Positions 9,425 to 18,953 of a stretch of DNA of 64,000 bases are shown here, piece by piece (position 1 is the first letter of the stretch; every line of letters begins with the position of its first letter). Origin of the DNA: an uncultured Polaribacter sp. (GTDB lineage: Bacteria; Bacteroidota; Bacteroidia; Flavobacteriales; Flavobacteriaceae); the NCBI RefSeq assembly GCF_947495205.1, contig NZ_CANLXV010000004.1:124001-188000 (forward strand), in the 5' to 3' direction. Position numbers and translations under genes: made by a program. A model generated the notes under the pieces. It made no database searches, was not told the origin of the DNA, and saw nothing but the letters and a program-made list of their open reading frames with translations.

Positions 9425-9453
9425 ACCTCACAGGTTTTAAAAACCTGTGAGGT
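9425..9453. terminator. Palindrome abutting the parE stop codon
   Basis: ACCTCACAGGTTT (9425-9437) and AAACCTGTGAGGT (9441-9453) are perfect 13-bp arms around a 3-nt AT loop, directly next to the parE stop codon at 9454. It can act as a transcription terminator or mRNA-end stabiliser. Related palindromes with the same AGGTTTTAAAAACCT centre lie at 24473 and, degraded, at 44555, so this is also a dispersed repeat family. Confidence 0.7.
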
Positions 9454-11313
9454 CTAGATTTCTTCTTCCACATAATCCAACTCCACTTTTAAATTTTCTA
9501 TAATAAACTTCTGCCTATCAGGCGTATTTTTACCCATATAAAACTGTAACATTTGGTCTATGGTCATGTCCTTATCTAACATTACAGGATCTAAACGAAT
9601 ATCATCACCAATAAAATGCACAAATTCATTAGGCGAGATTTCTCCCAAACCTTTAAATCGTGTTATTTCTGGCTTTCCTCTTAATTTTTCTATCGCTTCA
9701 CGCTTTTCTTCATCAGAATAACAATAAAAAGTTTGTTTTTTATTTCTAACTCTAAACAAAGGTGTTTCTAAAATATACAAATGCCCTTCTTTTATCAATT
9801 CTGGAAAAAACTGTAAGAAAAAGGTAATTAACAACAAACGAATATGCATACCATCTACATCTGCATCTGTAGCAATTACAATGTTATTATAGCGTAAATC
9901 TTCTAAACCATCTTCTATATTTAAAGCGGCTTGCAATAAATTAAACTCTTCATTTTCGTAAACAATTTTTTTAGTTAATCCGTAAGAATTTAATGGTTTT
10001 CCTTTTAAACTAAAAACAGCTTGTGTATTTACATTTCTAGATTTTGTAATGGAACCAGAGGCAGAATCTCCCTCTGTTATAAATAAAGTAGTATCTAAAT
10101 AATTGTCCTTTTTAACATCGCCTAAATGAATTCTACAATCGCGTAATTTCTTGTTGTGTAAACTTGCTTTTTTAGCTCTGTCTTTTGCTAATTTTCGTAT
10201 TCCAGAAAGTTCTTTTCGTTCTTTTTCTGCCTGAATTATTTTTTTCTGAAGTGTATCTGCTACAACTGTATTTTTATGCAGAAAATTATCTAATTTTGTT
10301 TTTAGAAAATCATTTATGTAAGTTCTTACCGTTGGTAAATCTCCCCCCATGTCTGTAGAACCTAATTTTGTTTTGGTCTGACTCTCAAAAACAGGTTCCA
10401 TAACTTTAATTGCAATGGCAGAAATAATAGATTTTCTAATATCTGATGCTTCAAAGCTTTTACCATAAAACTCTCTTATTGTTTTTACAACGGCTTCTCT
10501 AAATGCAGATTGGTGTGTACCACCTTGTGTGGTGTGTTGCCCATTTACAAAAGAATGGTATTCTTCTGAATACTGCGTTTTACTGTGTGTAATGGCTACT
10601 TCAATATCATCTCCTTTTAAATGAATTATTGGGTACAACATGTCTTCTTTGTTGTTATTATCTTCCAATAAATCTTTTAATCCGTTTTTTGAGAAAAACT
10701 TTTCTCCGTTAAAAATTATGGTTAAACCTGGGTTTAAGTACACATAATTCTTTAACATTTTTGCTACATATTCATTTCTGAATTTGAAGTTTTTGAAAAT
10801 AGTTTCGTCTGGTATAAACTGTACTTTTGTACCTTTTCTTCTGGAAGATTCTTCTAAAAACTCTTGATTTTCTAAATTTCCTTGGCTAAATTCTGCAGAA
10901 GCAGATTTTCCTTCTCTAGAAGATTCTACCCTAAAATAAGAAGACAATGCGTTTACGGCTTTGGTACCTACACCATTTAAACCAACCGATTTTTTAAAAG
11001 CTTTAGAATCGTACTTTCCACCAGTATTCATTTTAGAAACTACGTCTACTACTTTTCCAAGCGGAATTCCACGACCATAATCTCTAACCGTAACTTTACT
11101 ACCTTGAATAGAAATTTCTATAGTTTTACCAGCGCCCATTACATACTCATCAATCGAGTTGTCTAAAACTTCCTTTACCAAAATATAAATTCCATCGTCT
11201 GCAGAAGAACCATCTCCTAACTTACCAATGTACATTCCTGGTCGCATTCTAATATGCTCTTTCCAGTCTAAAGATCTAATATTATCTTCTGTATATTTTG
11301 TTTCTTGAGCCAT
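9454..11313 (-). CDS. parE: DNA topoisomerase IV subunit B
   Basis: A 619-residue ATPase subunit of topoisomerase IV. The GHKL ATPase domain shows [24 protein letters not shown] and the glycine-rich [16 protein letters not shown]; the transducer follows; the TOPRIM domain has [11 protein letters not shown] and the metal-binding [13 protein letters not shown]. The C-terminus carries the [10 protein letters not shown] motif of this family. Length is typical of ParE and shorter than proteobacterial GyrB, which has an extra insert. It is upstream of parC on the same strand, with 700 bp of accessory DNA between them. Confidence 0.93.
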   Translation of the reverse strand: MAQETKYTEDNIRSLDWKEHIRMRPGMYIGKLGDGSSADDGIYILVKEVLDNSIDEYVMGAGKTIEISIQGSKVTVRDYGRGIPLGKVVDVVSKMNTGGKYDSKAFKKSVGLNGVGTKAVNALSSYFRVESSREGKSASAEFSQGNLENQEFLEESSRRKGTKVQFIPDETIFKNFKFRNEYVAKMLKNYVYLNPGLTIIFNGEKFFSKNGLKDLLEDNNNKEDMLYPIIHLKGDDIEVAITHSKTQYSEEYHSFVNGQHTTQGGTHQSAFREAVVKTIREFYGKSFEASDIRKSIISAIAIKVMEPVFESQTKTKLGSTDMGGDLPTVRTYINDFLKTKLDNFLHKNTVVADTLQKKIIQAEKERKELSGIRKLAKDRAKKASLHNKKLRDCRIHLGDVKKDNYLDTTLFITEGDSASGSITKSRNVNTQAVFSLKGKPLNSYGLTKKIVYENEEFNLLQAALNIEDGLEDLRYNNIVIATDADVDGMHIRLLLITFFLQFFPELIKEGHLYILETPLFRVRNKKQTFYCYSDEEKREAIEKLRGKPEITRFKGLGEISPNEFVHFIGDDIRLDPVMLDKDMTIDQMLQFYMGKNTPDRQKFIIENLKVELDYVEEEI

Positions 11314-11552
11314 AAAAAATCGTTACTATAGTTAGGTTTGCAGTACTTGTAAAAATAGGGTTTCACATCAAAAAAAGAAACAATTAAAGCAATTAGTTAT
11401 CAACAGGATTTCAACGTTTTTTAAGCCTTTGTCTTTTTGTTTTTCGCAATAGGCTAAAGGCAAAAATGGAATTACTAAAAGCCAAAGAAAATCACAATAA
11501 AAAACAATATGTTATATTTTTAAACAAATAATTTTAAAGCTAATTTTTTAAT

Positions 11553-11560
11553 TACTTTTG
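11553..11560 (+). promoter_or_regulatory. Promoter -7 element for lysA
   Basis: TACTTTTG matches the Bacteroidota sigma-A -7 consensus TAnnTTTG exactly and lies 22 nt before the lysA start codon. A clear TTG -33 element at the expected distance is not seen, so strength is uncertain. Confidence 0.55.
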
Positions 11561-11582
11561 ATAAAAATTAAATAGAACAATC

Positions 11583-12821
11583 GTGGAAAACGCACAACTT
11601 TTAGAATTAGCAAACAAGTACGGCAGTCCTTTGTATGTTTATGATACTGCAAAAATAGCATCACAATATAACCGCTTAACAGGCGCTTTTAAAGGCGTTA
11701 AAAATTTAAAATTAAATTATGCTGTAAAAGCACTTTCTAATATAAATATTTTAAAGGTTTTAAAAAACTTAGGCGCTGGTTTAGACACGGTTTCGCATCA
11801 AGAAGTGCAATTAGGTTTAACTACAGGAATTGATCCTAAAAACATTATTTATACACCAAACGGCGTTTCTTTACAAGAAATTGAAGAGGTTGCAAAATTA
11901 GGGGTGCAAATTAATATAGATAACTTGTCTATTTTAGAACAATTTGGTCAAAAACACCCAAATATTCCTGTTTGTGTGCGTATCAATCCGCACATTATGG
12001 CTGGTGGTAATTCTAAAATCTCTGTAGGTCATATAGATTCTAAGTTTGGCATTTCTATTCACCAAGTACCACATATACAAAGAGTTGTAGAAAATACAGG
12101 AATGAATATTAATGGAATACACATGCACACAGGATCTGATATTTTAGATATTGATACTTTTTTACGTGCATCTGAAATTTTATTTGATGTTGCCAAACAA
12201 TTTAAAAATATAGATTTTATAGATTTTGGTAGTGGCTTTAAAGTGCCTTACAAAGAAGGAGATATTTCTACAGATATAGAGCAATTAGGTGTACAATTAT
12301 CAACACGTTTCAATCAGTTTTGTAAAGAATATGGTAAAGAAATTACATTAATGTTTGAACCTGGTAAATTTTTAGTTTCTGAAGCTGGTGTTTTCTTAGC
12401 AAAAGTTAACGTTGTAAAACAAACTACATCTACCGTTTTTGCGCACGTAGATTCTGGTTTTAACCATTTGGTAAGACCAATGATGTATGATTCTTACCAC
12501 AGAATTAGCAATATTTCTAATGAAACAGGTAGAGATAGGTATTATTCTGTTGTGGGTTATATTTGTGAAACCGATACTTTTGGTTCTAACCGTAGAATTG
12601 CAGAAATTTCTGAAGAAGATATTCTTTGTTTTCACAATGCTGGCGCGTATTGTTTCTCTATGGCGTCTAACTACAACTCTAGGTATTTACCTGCAGAAGT
12701 AATGGTGCATGAAGGGAAAGATTATTTGATTAGAAAACGTCAAACCATTCAAGATATCTTGCACAATCAAGAAGTTATAGAATTGAAACCATCAAGTAAA
12801 GAAGCGTCTGTTTCTGCTTAA
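11583..12821 (+). CDS. lysA: Diaminopimelate decarboxylase
   Basis: A 412-residue PLP-dependent fold-III decarboxylase that converts meso-diaminopimelate to L-lysine, the last step of lysine synthesis. The PLP lysine is K49 in LNYAVKALSN; HMHTGSDI and the glycine-rich FIDFGSGFKVPY bind the phosphate; the substrate-side cysteine is in GYICETDTFG, and FHNAGAYCFSMASNYNSR closes the active site. The GTG at 11583 is the start because it immediately precedes the conserved N-terminus and a promoter core lies 22 nt upstream. It appears monocistronic, with a terminator at 12845. A carboxynorspermidine decarboxylase is less likely given the CETDTFG motif. Confidence 0.9.
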   Translation: MENAQLLELANKYGSPLYVYDTAKIASQYNRLTGAFKGVKNLKLNYAVKALSNINILKVLKNLGAGLDTVSHQEVQLGLTTGIDPKNIIYTPNGVSLQEIEEVAKLGVQINIDNLSILEQFGQKHPNIPVCVRINPHIMAGGNSKISVGHIDSKFGISIHQVPHIQRVVENTGMNINGIHMHTGSDILDIDTFLRASEILFDVAKQFKNIDFIDFGSGFKVPYKEGDISTDIEQLGVQLSTRFNQFCKEYGKEITLMFEPGKFLVSEAGVFLAKVNVVKQTTSTVFAHVDSGFNHLVRPMMYDSYHRISNISNETGRDRYYSVVGYICETDTFGSNRRIAEISEEDILCFHNAGAYCFSMASNYNSRYLPAEVMVHEGKDYLIRKRQTIQDILHNQEVIELKPSSKEASVSA

Positions 12822-12844
12822 AGTTTTAAAAATAACAAATTAAT

Positions 12845-12881
12845 AAATCCACTTTAAAGTATTCTTTTTAGTGGATTTTTT
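12845..12881 (+). terminator. Intrinsic terminator after lysA
   Basis: AAATCCACT (12845-12853) and AGTGGATTT (12870-12878) form a stem followed by a T-run, 23 nt after the lysA stop. Confidence 0.8.
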
Positions 12882-12916
12882 ATTTACATTTACCCAACAA
12901 TCAAAAGTAATACAAC

Positions 12917-13528
12917 ATGAAAATATTAGGCATAGGAAGTAATTATGTAACCGATTTAAAAGAAATTCCAGAAAAGAAAAAAAACAAAAAATTTATATTT
13001 TCTAAACCAGAAAGTAGTTTGGCTGTTAATTGTGATGTGGTTTACCCATCTGAAATTACAAACCAACTTATTTATGAAGTAGAATTAGTAATAAAAATTG
13101 GTAAAGAAGGCAAAAACATAACCAAAGAAAATGCCAATGCTTATATTTCTGAAATTGCTGTAGGAATAGATTATACAGCAAAAGATATTTTAGCAGATGC
13201 AAGAGAAACCAAACACCCTTGGGAGTTTGCCAAAGGTTTTGATGGTGCTGCACCAATGTCTAATTTTAAACCGATTTCTAATTATAATTTAGGTGATATT
13301 AATTTCGATTTAAAAATAAATGGCGAATTAAAACAAGAAAGCAACACAGCTTACATGATTCACGATTTTGCAGATATTATTGTTTTTATTTCTAAATACA
13401 TGACTTTGCAACCTGGAGATTTAATTTTTACAGGAACTCCTGCTCTTGGAAAAGGAGAAATTTTTAAAGGAGATCATTTACAATGTTCTATAAATGGCGA
13501 ATTATTGCTTGATTTTAAAATGATATAA
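12917..13528 (+). CDS. Fumarylacetoacetate hydrolase family protein
   Basis: A 203-residue single-domain FAH-fold protein. Members hydrolyse or decarboxylate acyl-pyruvates and related beta-diketo acids using a divalent metal. The metal-binding Glu pair is visible in LIYEVELVIKIG, followed by the family's VGIDYTAKDILADARETKHP and KGFDGAAP, and the C-terminal DLIFTGTPALGKG signature. Length is typical of the short FAHD1/YcgM-like branch, so oxaloacetate decarboxylase or acylpyruvase activity is plausible but the substrate cannot be assigned. A GNAT gene follows after 6 nt, suggesting co-expression. Confidence 0.85.
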   Translation: MKILGIGSNYVTDLKEIPEKKKNKKFIFSKPESSLAVNCDVVYPSEITNQLIYEVELVIKIGKEGKNITKENANAYISEIAVGIDYTAKDILADARETKHPWEFAKGFDGAAPMSNFKPISNYNLGDINFDLKINGELKQESNTAYMIHDFADIIVFISKYMTLQPGDLIFTGTPALGKGEIFKGDHLQCSINGELLLDFKMI

Positions 13529-13534
13529 TTTTTA

Positions 13535-14053
13535 TTGATGAAGATAAGGCTTTCTAAAATTACAGATATTCCTGAAATAATGGAAATTATTAAAGATGCC
13601 AAAGCATTGCTAAAATCTTTACAAATAGACCAATGGCAAAATGGGTATCCTAATGCAGCACAAGTAGAAAACGATATACATAACAAAGAAAGTTATGTTG
13701 TTTTTAATGATGATGGTAAGATTGTAGCAACCGCTATGTTTACTGCAAGAAAAGAACCTACTTACAAAAAAGTAATCGCTGGTAATTGGGTTGTAAGTGA
13801 AGATGAAGCATATGGAGTAATTCATAGAATGGCAGTAAAAAAAGAACATCGAAAAGAAGGATTGGCGCTTTTTTTATTCCAGGAATTTCATCAACAATTA
13901 AAAGACCAAAACATACAAAGTTTAAAGATTGATACGCATGAAGAAAATATTGGAATGCAATCTTTAATAAAAAAATTAGGTTACACTTATTGTGGCATTA
14001 TTTACACGTCTTATGGTGCCAAAAGAATGGCTTTTGAGAAAGTGATTTCATAA
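13535..14053 (+). CDS. GNAT-family N-acetyltransferase
   Basis: A 172-residue acyl-CoA-dependent acetyltransferase. The acetyl-CoA-binding motif A is seen in VIHRMAVKKEHRKEGLALFL, and the following LKIDTHEENIGMQSLIKKLG and YTYCGIIY match the end of the fold. The acceptor substrate is unknown. Only 6 nt separate it from the FAH gene, so the two are likely translated from one mRNA. Confidence 0.85.
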   Translation: MMKIRLSKITDIPEIMEIIKDAKALLKSLQIDQWQNGYPNAAQVENDIHNKESYVVFNDDGKIVATAMFTARKEPTYKKVIAGNWVVSEDEAYGVIHRMAVKKEHRKEGLALFLFQEFHQQLKDQNIQSLKIDTHEENIGMQSLIKKLGYTYCGIIYTSYGAKRMAFEKVIS

Positions 14054-14380
14054 TGAAAAAATAGCGTTTAATCATATTGAAAAAGTATAGTTTGTCACGC
14101 TGTAAGCGTCTCACACAAAAAAGAAAGCATATATTTTTTCACTATGAATTAATTCCTTATTTAATATTTACAAAATTATGTGGGATTCTTTCAGAATAAC
14201 AAACTCACTATCAGTAAGTATTACAAGATTTTAGTATAATTTACCAAAGAGAATCTATTAAAATTCCTGAATTACAGTTCACAACAGTTACAACACCATA
14301 TCACTTCAAATAATTAGGTTTTTTGCGGAATTGTATCAAGAAGTTTTTCAACTTAAAACACAAAATAAAAGTATATTTAC
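14054..14380. other. Gene-free interval with a degraded inverted repeat
   Basis: No credible reading frame is seen. TTTGTCACGCTGTAAGCGTCTCAC (in part, from 14092) and GTGGGATTCTTTCAGAATAAC (from 14180, written in two parts) have the look of decayed arms of a dispersed flavobacterial repeat, but pairing between them is poor. The rest is AT-rich spacer before tex. Confidence 0.4.
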
Positions 14381-14416
14381 AACCTCATAAAATTTATTTT
14401 TATGAGGTTTTTTTTA
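14381..14416 (+). terminator. Hairpin with U-tract just before tex
   Basis: AACCTCATA (14381-14389) pairs with TATGAGGTT (14401-14409), followed by TTTTTT. It is 327 nt after the GNAT stop but only 20 nt before the tex start codon, so it either ends read-through from upstream or sits in the tex leader. No promoter core was seen between it and tex. Confidence 0.65.
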
Positions 14417-14435
14417 GCTTAAATTCAAAACAAAA

Positions 14436-16559
14436 ATGCAATTACTTCAATATATAATTCAACAAACACAATTATCAGAAAAATCGGTTAAAAACACCAT
14501 TTCTCTTTTAAATGAGGATGCAACCATTCCTTTTATATCTCGATATAGAAAAGAAATGACGGGTAATTTAGATGAAGTAGAAATTGGTGAAATTGTAAAG
14601 TTTAAAGAAATTTTTGAAAGCTTAGAAAAACGAAAAAAAGCAATTGTAAAAGCGCTAGAAGAACAGCAAGTTTTAACTACAGATTTAACCGATAAAATAA
14701 AGCATGCTAAAGGTTTAATTGCTTTAGAAGATTTGTATTTACCATTTAAGAAAAAACGAAAAACCAAAGCAGAAACTGCCCGTTTACAAGGCTTAGAACC
14801 TTTGGCGAAAATAATTATGAGTCAGCATGTTAGCGATTTAGAACATACTGCTTCAAAATATACATCAAACAAAGTTGAAACCATAGAAAATGCTCTAGAA
14901 GGCGCCCGTTTTATTATTGCAGAATGGATTAATGAAAGAACGGATATAAGAGGTACAATTAGAAGAGAATTGGAAAAATTTGCCACGATTTCTTCAAAAA
15001 TAATTAAAACAAAAGCTGAAGAGGAAAAAGCACAAAAATTTAAAGATTATTTTGATTGGAGTGAATCTTTAAATACCATTCCTTCACACAGATTACTAGC
15101 CATTTTAAGAGCAGAAAGCGAAGGTTTTATTCGTGTAAAAATAACAATAGACACAGACCGAATTTTACAAAGAATTGAAAATAGAATTATTAAATCTCAA
15201 AACGAATGTGCGCCACAAATAATAGCTGCTATAAAAGATGCTTTTAAACGTTTATTGTATCCTTCTTTAGTAAATGAAAGACTAACAATAGCCAAAGAAA
15301 AAGCAGATGATGAAGCTATTTTAGTATTTGCTAAAAACTTAAAACAATTGCTTTTAGGTGCTCCTTTGGGTGAAAAAAGAGTTTTAGCCATAGATCCTGG
15401 TTTTAGATCGGGTTGTAAAGTGGTTTGTTTAAGTGCTCAAGGAGATTTAGAACATAATGAAACTATTTTTCCGCACGAATCGCAAAACAAAAAAACAGAT
15501 GCCATTAAAAAAATTAGTTTTTTAGTAGATGCTCATAAAATTGAGGCAATTGCCATAGGAAACGGCACAGCATCTAGAGAAACAGAACAATTTGTAAAGA
15601 AAATTCAGTTTAAAAATAAAGTTAACGTTTTTGTGGTAAGTGAAGCTGGCGCGTCTATTTATTCTGCATCTAAAATTGCTAGGGAAGAATTTCCTAATTA
15701 TGATGTTACTGTTCGCGGATCTGTTTCTATTGGAAGACGTTTGCAAGATCCGTTAGCAGAATTGGTTAAAATAGATGCCAAATCTATTGGTGTTGGGCAA
15801 TACCAGCATGATGTAGATCAAAATAAACTTAAAAAAGCATTAGATCAAACCGTAGAAAATGGTGTAAATACTGTTGGTGTAAATATAAATACAGCCAGTG
15901 AAGCTTTGTTAAGTTATGTTGCTGGAATTGGTCCAAAATTAGCAGAAAACATTGTAAATTATAGAAATAATAATGGTTCTTTTTCAACTAGAACTGAAAT
16001 TAAAAAAGTACCACGTTTGGGAGGAAAAGCCTTTGAACAAGCTGCTGGTTTTTTGAGAATTAAAAATGGGAAGAATCCTTTAGATAATTCTGGAGTACAT
16101 CCAGAAAGTTATGTTTTAGTTGATAAAATTACGAAAGATACAGGTAAAAATATATCAGATATTATTGGAAATAAAGAAATTCTTCAACAAATAAATTTAC
16201 AAAATTATGTTTCTGCAAATATTGGTTTACCTACTTTAAAAGATATTATTAAAGAATTAGAAAAACCAGGTTTAGACCCAAGAGCAAAAGCAAAAGTGTT
16301 TTCTTTTGATGCCAATATTAAAACAATTTCAGATTTAAGAATCGGGCAACTTTTACCAGGAATTGTAAACAACATCACCAATTTTGGTTGTTTTGTAAAT
16401 ATCGGAATTAAAGAAAGTGGTTTAATTCATGTTTCTAATTTATCGGATACTTTTGTAAAAGATGTAAATGCTATTGTAGCTTTGCAACAGCAAATTGTGG
16501 TTAAAGTTTTAGAGGTTGATGTGGTAAGAAAGAGAATTCAATTGGCTTTGGTGAAATAA
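14436..16559 (+). CDS. tex: Tex-family RNA-binding transcription accessory protein
   Basis: A 707-residue Tex protein, a conserved nucleic-acid-binding factor related to eukaryotic Spt6. The N-terminal helical region includes PFISRYRKEMTGNLDEVE and LYLPFKKKRKTKAETAR; the YqgF-like RNase H fold starts at VLAIDPGFRSGCKVV; helix-hairpin-helix motifs follow (VNINTASEALLSYVAGIG); and a C-terminal S1 domain is in LLPGIVNNITNFGCFVNIG to ESGLIHVSNLSD. Length and domain order are standard. A 47-codon gene follows after 18 nt. Tex may affect transcription fidelity or RNA processing; its exact role is unsettled. Confidence 0.93.
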   Translation: MQLLQYIIQQTQLSEKSVKNTISLLNEDATIPFISRYRKEMTGNLDEVEIGEIVKFKEIFESLEKRKKAIVKALEEQQVLTTDLTDKIKHAKGLIALEDLYLPFKKKRKTKAETARLQGLEPLAKIIMSQHVSDLEHTASKYTSNKVETIENALEGARFIIAEWINERTDIRGTIRRELEKFATISSKIIKTKAEEEKAQKFKDYFDWSESLNTIPSHRLLAILRAESEGFIRVKITIDTDRILQRIENRIIKSQNECAPQIIAAIKDAFKRLLYPSLVNERLTIAKEKADDEAILVFAKNLKQLLLGAPLGEKRVLAIDPGFRSGCKVVCLSAQGDLEHNETIFPHESQNKKTDAIKKISFLVDAHKIEAIAIGNGTASRETEQFVKKIQFKNKVNVFVVSEAGASIYSASKIAREEFPNYDVTVRGSVSIGRRLQDPLAELVKIDAKSIGVGQYQHDVDQNKLKKALDQTVENGVNTVGVNINTASEALLSYVAGIGPKLAENIVNYRNNNGSFSTRTEIKKVPRLGGKAFEQAAGFLRIKNGKNPLDNSGVHPESYVLVDKITKDTGKNISDIIGNKEILQQINLQNYVSANIGLPTLKDIIKELEKPGLDPRAKAKVFSFDANIKTISDLRIGQLLPGIVNNITNFGCFVNIGIKESGLIHVSNLSDTFVKDVNAIVALQQQIVVKVLEVDVVRKRIQLALVK

Positions 16560-16577
16560 CATTTTTAGGATTAAAAT

Positions 16578-16721
16578 ATGAGCAAAAAAGAAAAAACAGC
16601 TTTATGGGATGAATTATCGGATTCTCAAAAAAAAGCAATACAACAAGAAGTTAGTGATTCTAATAAAAAGAAAAAATCAACTTGGGAAGATCTTAAAAAA
16701 GAGCTTTCTAAACTGAAATAA
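16578..16721 (+). CDS. Small charged protein (47 aa) downstream of tex
   Basis: ATG at 16578, TAA at 16719-16721, giving 47 residues starting MSKKEKTALWDELSDSQKKA and ending WEDLKKELSKLK. It is highly charged and helical. The pattern LWDELSDSQKKAI with a late STWEDLKKEL resembles the C-terminal half of addiction-module antitoxin-like proteins (usually ending WEEVKxxL), but no toxin gene is adjacent and the resemblance is weak. It is 18 nt after tex and its stop is only 2 nt from the convergent peptidase stop, which supports a real, tightly packed gene. Confidence 0.5.
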   Translation: MSKKEKTALWDELSDSQKKAIQQEVSDSNKKKKSTWEDLKKELSKLK

Positions 16722-16723
16722 AC

Positions 16724-18826
16724 TTAGTTCTTTTTTAATTCATTTATTAAAAAAGAATAAATAAAAGCCTTTTCTTCTATGAAATCATTGTATTTAATTG
16801 CTCCAAAATGCCCATATTTATCTTGAGTCCATAATAAAATAGGATTCTTTTGAGCCCCTCTATTTTGTAATTTCCCTGCAAATTTATAGGAATTATAAGA
16901 AGGAACTCGAGTATCATTTGAACCCGTAATTATTAATGTTGAAGGATAATTTACGCCTTCTTTTATATTATGAAAAGGAGAATAAGAAAGTAAATTTCTA
17001 AACTCATTTTCTTTTTTTACGGTACCATATTCAGATAAATTTATAAAGGCAGATCCTGTTCTAGATTTTTCCATGCGAAGCATATCTGTTGGTGCTACAT
17101 TAATAACTGCAGCTCCATAAATTTCAGGACTTTCTATTAATGCAGATGCTGCAATTAATCCTCCATGAGATGTACCAATAACACCTATTTTTTTTGGCTT
17201 TGTGTAACCTTGGTTTATTAAATACTTTGCTGCATAAGTAAAATCTAAAATTCCGTTTTTCTTTTTAAGTTTTTTACCATCTTTCCACCATTTTTCTCCT
17301 AACTCACCTCCTCCTCTAATATTTACATAAGCAAAAGCGCCTCCGTTTTCTATAAAATAAATAATTCCACTATTAAATTTTGGTTTCTCAATTTTACCAT
17401 ATCCACCATAGGTTTTAAGTAAAAAAGGTGTTTTAGCATCTTTAGAAATTGAATCTTTATACACAATAAACATTGGCACTTTTTTACCATCATGAGATAT
17501 AAACTCCTTTCTCATAAAACGATAATTTTTCGAATTAAAATAAACATCAGCTTTTCCTAAGTATTTAAATTGAAAAGTTTTTAAATCTAAAACACAACTT
17601 ACAGGCGGCACAGTATATGAAGATAATTTAAATGTGAACACTTTTTTTTGGGCATTGTAATGCATATTAGAAATACTTAATCCCTTTGGTGTAGTAACCT
17701 CACCTAAAATCTTTCCATTAAAATCTGTAATTGCTATAAAAGAAGACTCTTTAGATTGATAAGAACTGGCAATTTTATCATCAACAAATTCATAACCTGT
17801 AAACACGGCATCATTATAAGAAGGACTTAACAAAACCCAATTATTAGGCTTTTTTATAGGGATTCTAACTAGAAATTTTTCTCCTTTAATTTTAGTCAAA
17901 ACCACTGCTGTATCTGCTTTAATTTTAGCTAAATTTAGGTTGTATTTTATTTTTTCGTAAAAAGGTTTAAACGCTTTTTTATCATCTTTGGGCTCTAAAA
18001 AATAATAACTAAACTCGTTTTTAAAACTGTTCTTTTTTAATATAATATAAATACTTTCATCTTTTGCACCTATAATATATAGTTGCTCCTCTTTAGAACT
18101 CACTCTAAATATCAATTCATCATCAACTTGTGGCGTACCTAAATTATGATACATTACTGCTGTAGTATATAAATTAGAGTTCTCTACATTTGGTGCGCTT
18201 TTAATATAATAAAAACCACTACCAAGCCAATAAATGCTTGGGTTTAAAATATTTTTTAAAACCTCTTTAAAATAACGTCTTTTTTTAATTCCTATTATTT
18301 TAATTTCTTTCCAATCACTTCCATTTCTATTATAATGATAAGCTAAATATTCATCATTTCTAGAAGGTTTAAAACCTGTAAAAATTATTCTATCTTTTGT
18401 AGATATACTATTAGGTGCTACCAAATTTTTATATTCAGATTTACTACCTTTTGCATAATAAATAGAAGGCAAAGAATTATTTTTTAAATGTCGTATTTTA
18501 AAACGCATTTTATTATTTAATTCATATTTAAGTTTTTTATCATAATCCATTTCATACCATCCATAGGCTCTCATTTTTGTTTCTGAGCTATATTTTCTTG
18601 AAATTTTCTTTAAGTATTTTCTTGAAATTCTGTTTTGATTGTCCACCCATTGTTTTACATCTTCATTATTTTTAGCTTCTAACCACTGATAATTATCTGT
18701 AATTTTTGTAGTATGATAAATATCTATAACAGGTACTTTTTTTGTTGCTGGATATGCTATTTGAGATAAAATTGAATTAGAAAGTAATAATGTAAGAACA
18801 AGGTGTATTCTTATAATAAATTTCAT
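16724..18826 (-). CDS. Secreted prolyl oligopeptidase-family serine peptidase (S9A)
   Basis: A 700-residue S9 peptidase: N-terminal beta-propeller that gates the active site, then an alpha/beta-hydrolase domain. The catalytic serine is in GTSHGGLIAAS, the aspartate in TGSNDTRVP and the histidine in DKYGHFGAI; GGYGKIEKP and VNIRGGGELGEKWW are S9A hallmarks. The start is placed at the ATG at 18826: it opens a signal peptide (KFIIRIHLVLTLLLSNS), and a -7 promoter core overlaps the alternative ATG at 18844, which would then precede the transcript. It probably degrades proline-containing peptides in the periplasm or outside the cell. Confidence 0.9.
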   Translation of the reverse strand: MKFIIRIHLVLTLLLSNSILSQIAYPATKKVPVIDIYHTTKITDNYQWLEAKNNEDVKQWVDNQNRISRKYLKKISRKYSSETKMRAYGWYEMDYDKKLKYELNNKMRFKIRHLKNNSLPSIYYAKGSKSEYKNLVAPNSISTKDRIIFTGFKPSRNDEYLAYHYNRNGSDWKEIKIIGIKKRRYFKEVLKNILNPSIYWLGSGFYYIKSAPNVENSNLYTTAVMYHNLGTPQVDDELIFRVSSKEEQLYIIGAKDESIYIILKKNSFKNEFSYYFLEPKDDKKAFKPFYEKIKYNLNLAKIKADTAVVLTKIKGEKFLVRIPIKKPNNWVLLSPSYNDAVFTGYEFVDDKIASSYQSKESSFIAITDFNGKILGEVTTPKGLSISNMHYNAQKKVFTFKLSSYTVPPVSCVLDLKTFQFKYLGKADVYFNSKNYRFMRKEFISHDGKKVPMFIVYKDSISKDAKTPFLLKTYGGYGKIEKPKFNSGIIYFIENGGAFAYVNIRGGGELGEKWWKDGKKLKKKNGILDFTYAAKYLINQGYTKPKKIGVIGTSHGGLIAASALIESPEIYGAAVINVAPTDMLRMEKSRTGSAFINLSEYGTVKKENEFRNLLSYSPFHNIKEGVNYPSTLIITGSNDTRVPSYNSYKFAGKLQNRGAQKNPILLWTQDKYGHFGAIKYNDFIEEKAFIYSFLINELKKN

Positions 18827-18841
18827 AGTTTTCTTTTCAAA

Positions 18842-18849
18842 CAAAAGTA
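18842..18849 (-). promoter_or_regulatory. Promoter -7 element for the S9 peptidase
   Basis: On the minus strand this reads TACTTTTG, a perfect TAnnTTTG core 15 nt before the ATG at 18826. It argues against the upstream ATG at 18844 as start. Confidence 0.5.
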
Positions 18850-18903
18850 GACAAACTATTTTTCAAATTAAGTATTAAATTTATACTTAACCTTAAATTT
18901 TTA

Positions 18904-18935
18904 TTGCAAATTCATTTATTATTTTCTTACTTTCG
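18904..18935 (+). promoter_or_regulatory. Probable topB promoter
   Basis: TTG at 18904 and TACTTTCG at 18928 (7 of 8 positions of TAnnTTTG are allowed) are 21 nt apart, the usual Bacteroidota spacing, and lie 18 nt before the topB ATG. Confidence 0.5.
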
Positions 18936-18953
18936 ACCACACAAAAATAATTA

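Noticed and set aside
11466..11531. A 21-codon, Lys-rich frame upstream of lysA, like a lysine leader peptide.
   Set aside because: AAA codons are common by chance in this AT-rich DNA, and a perfect promoter core at 11553 lies downstream of the frame, so it would not be on the lysA transcript. No alternative hairpins follow.
14360..14380. A promoter-like TATATTTA before the hairpin upstream of tex, suggesting an attenuator.
   Set aside because: The last base breaks the consensus and there is no leader peptide or alternative pairing, so a simple terminator for upstream read-through is preferred.
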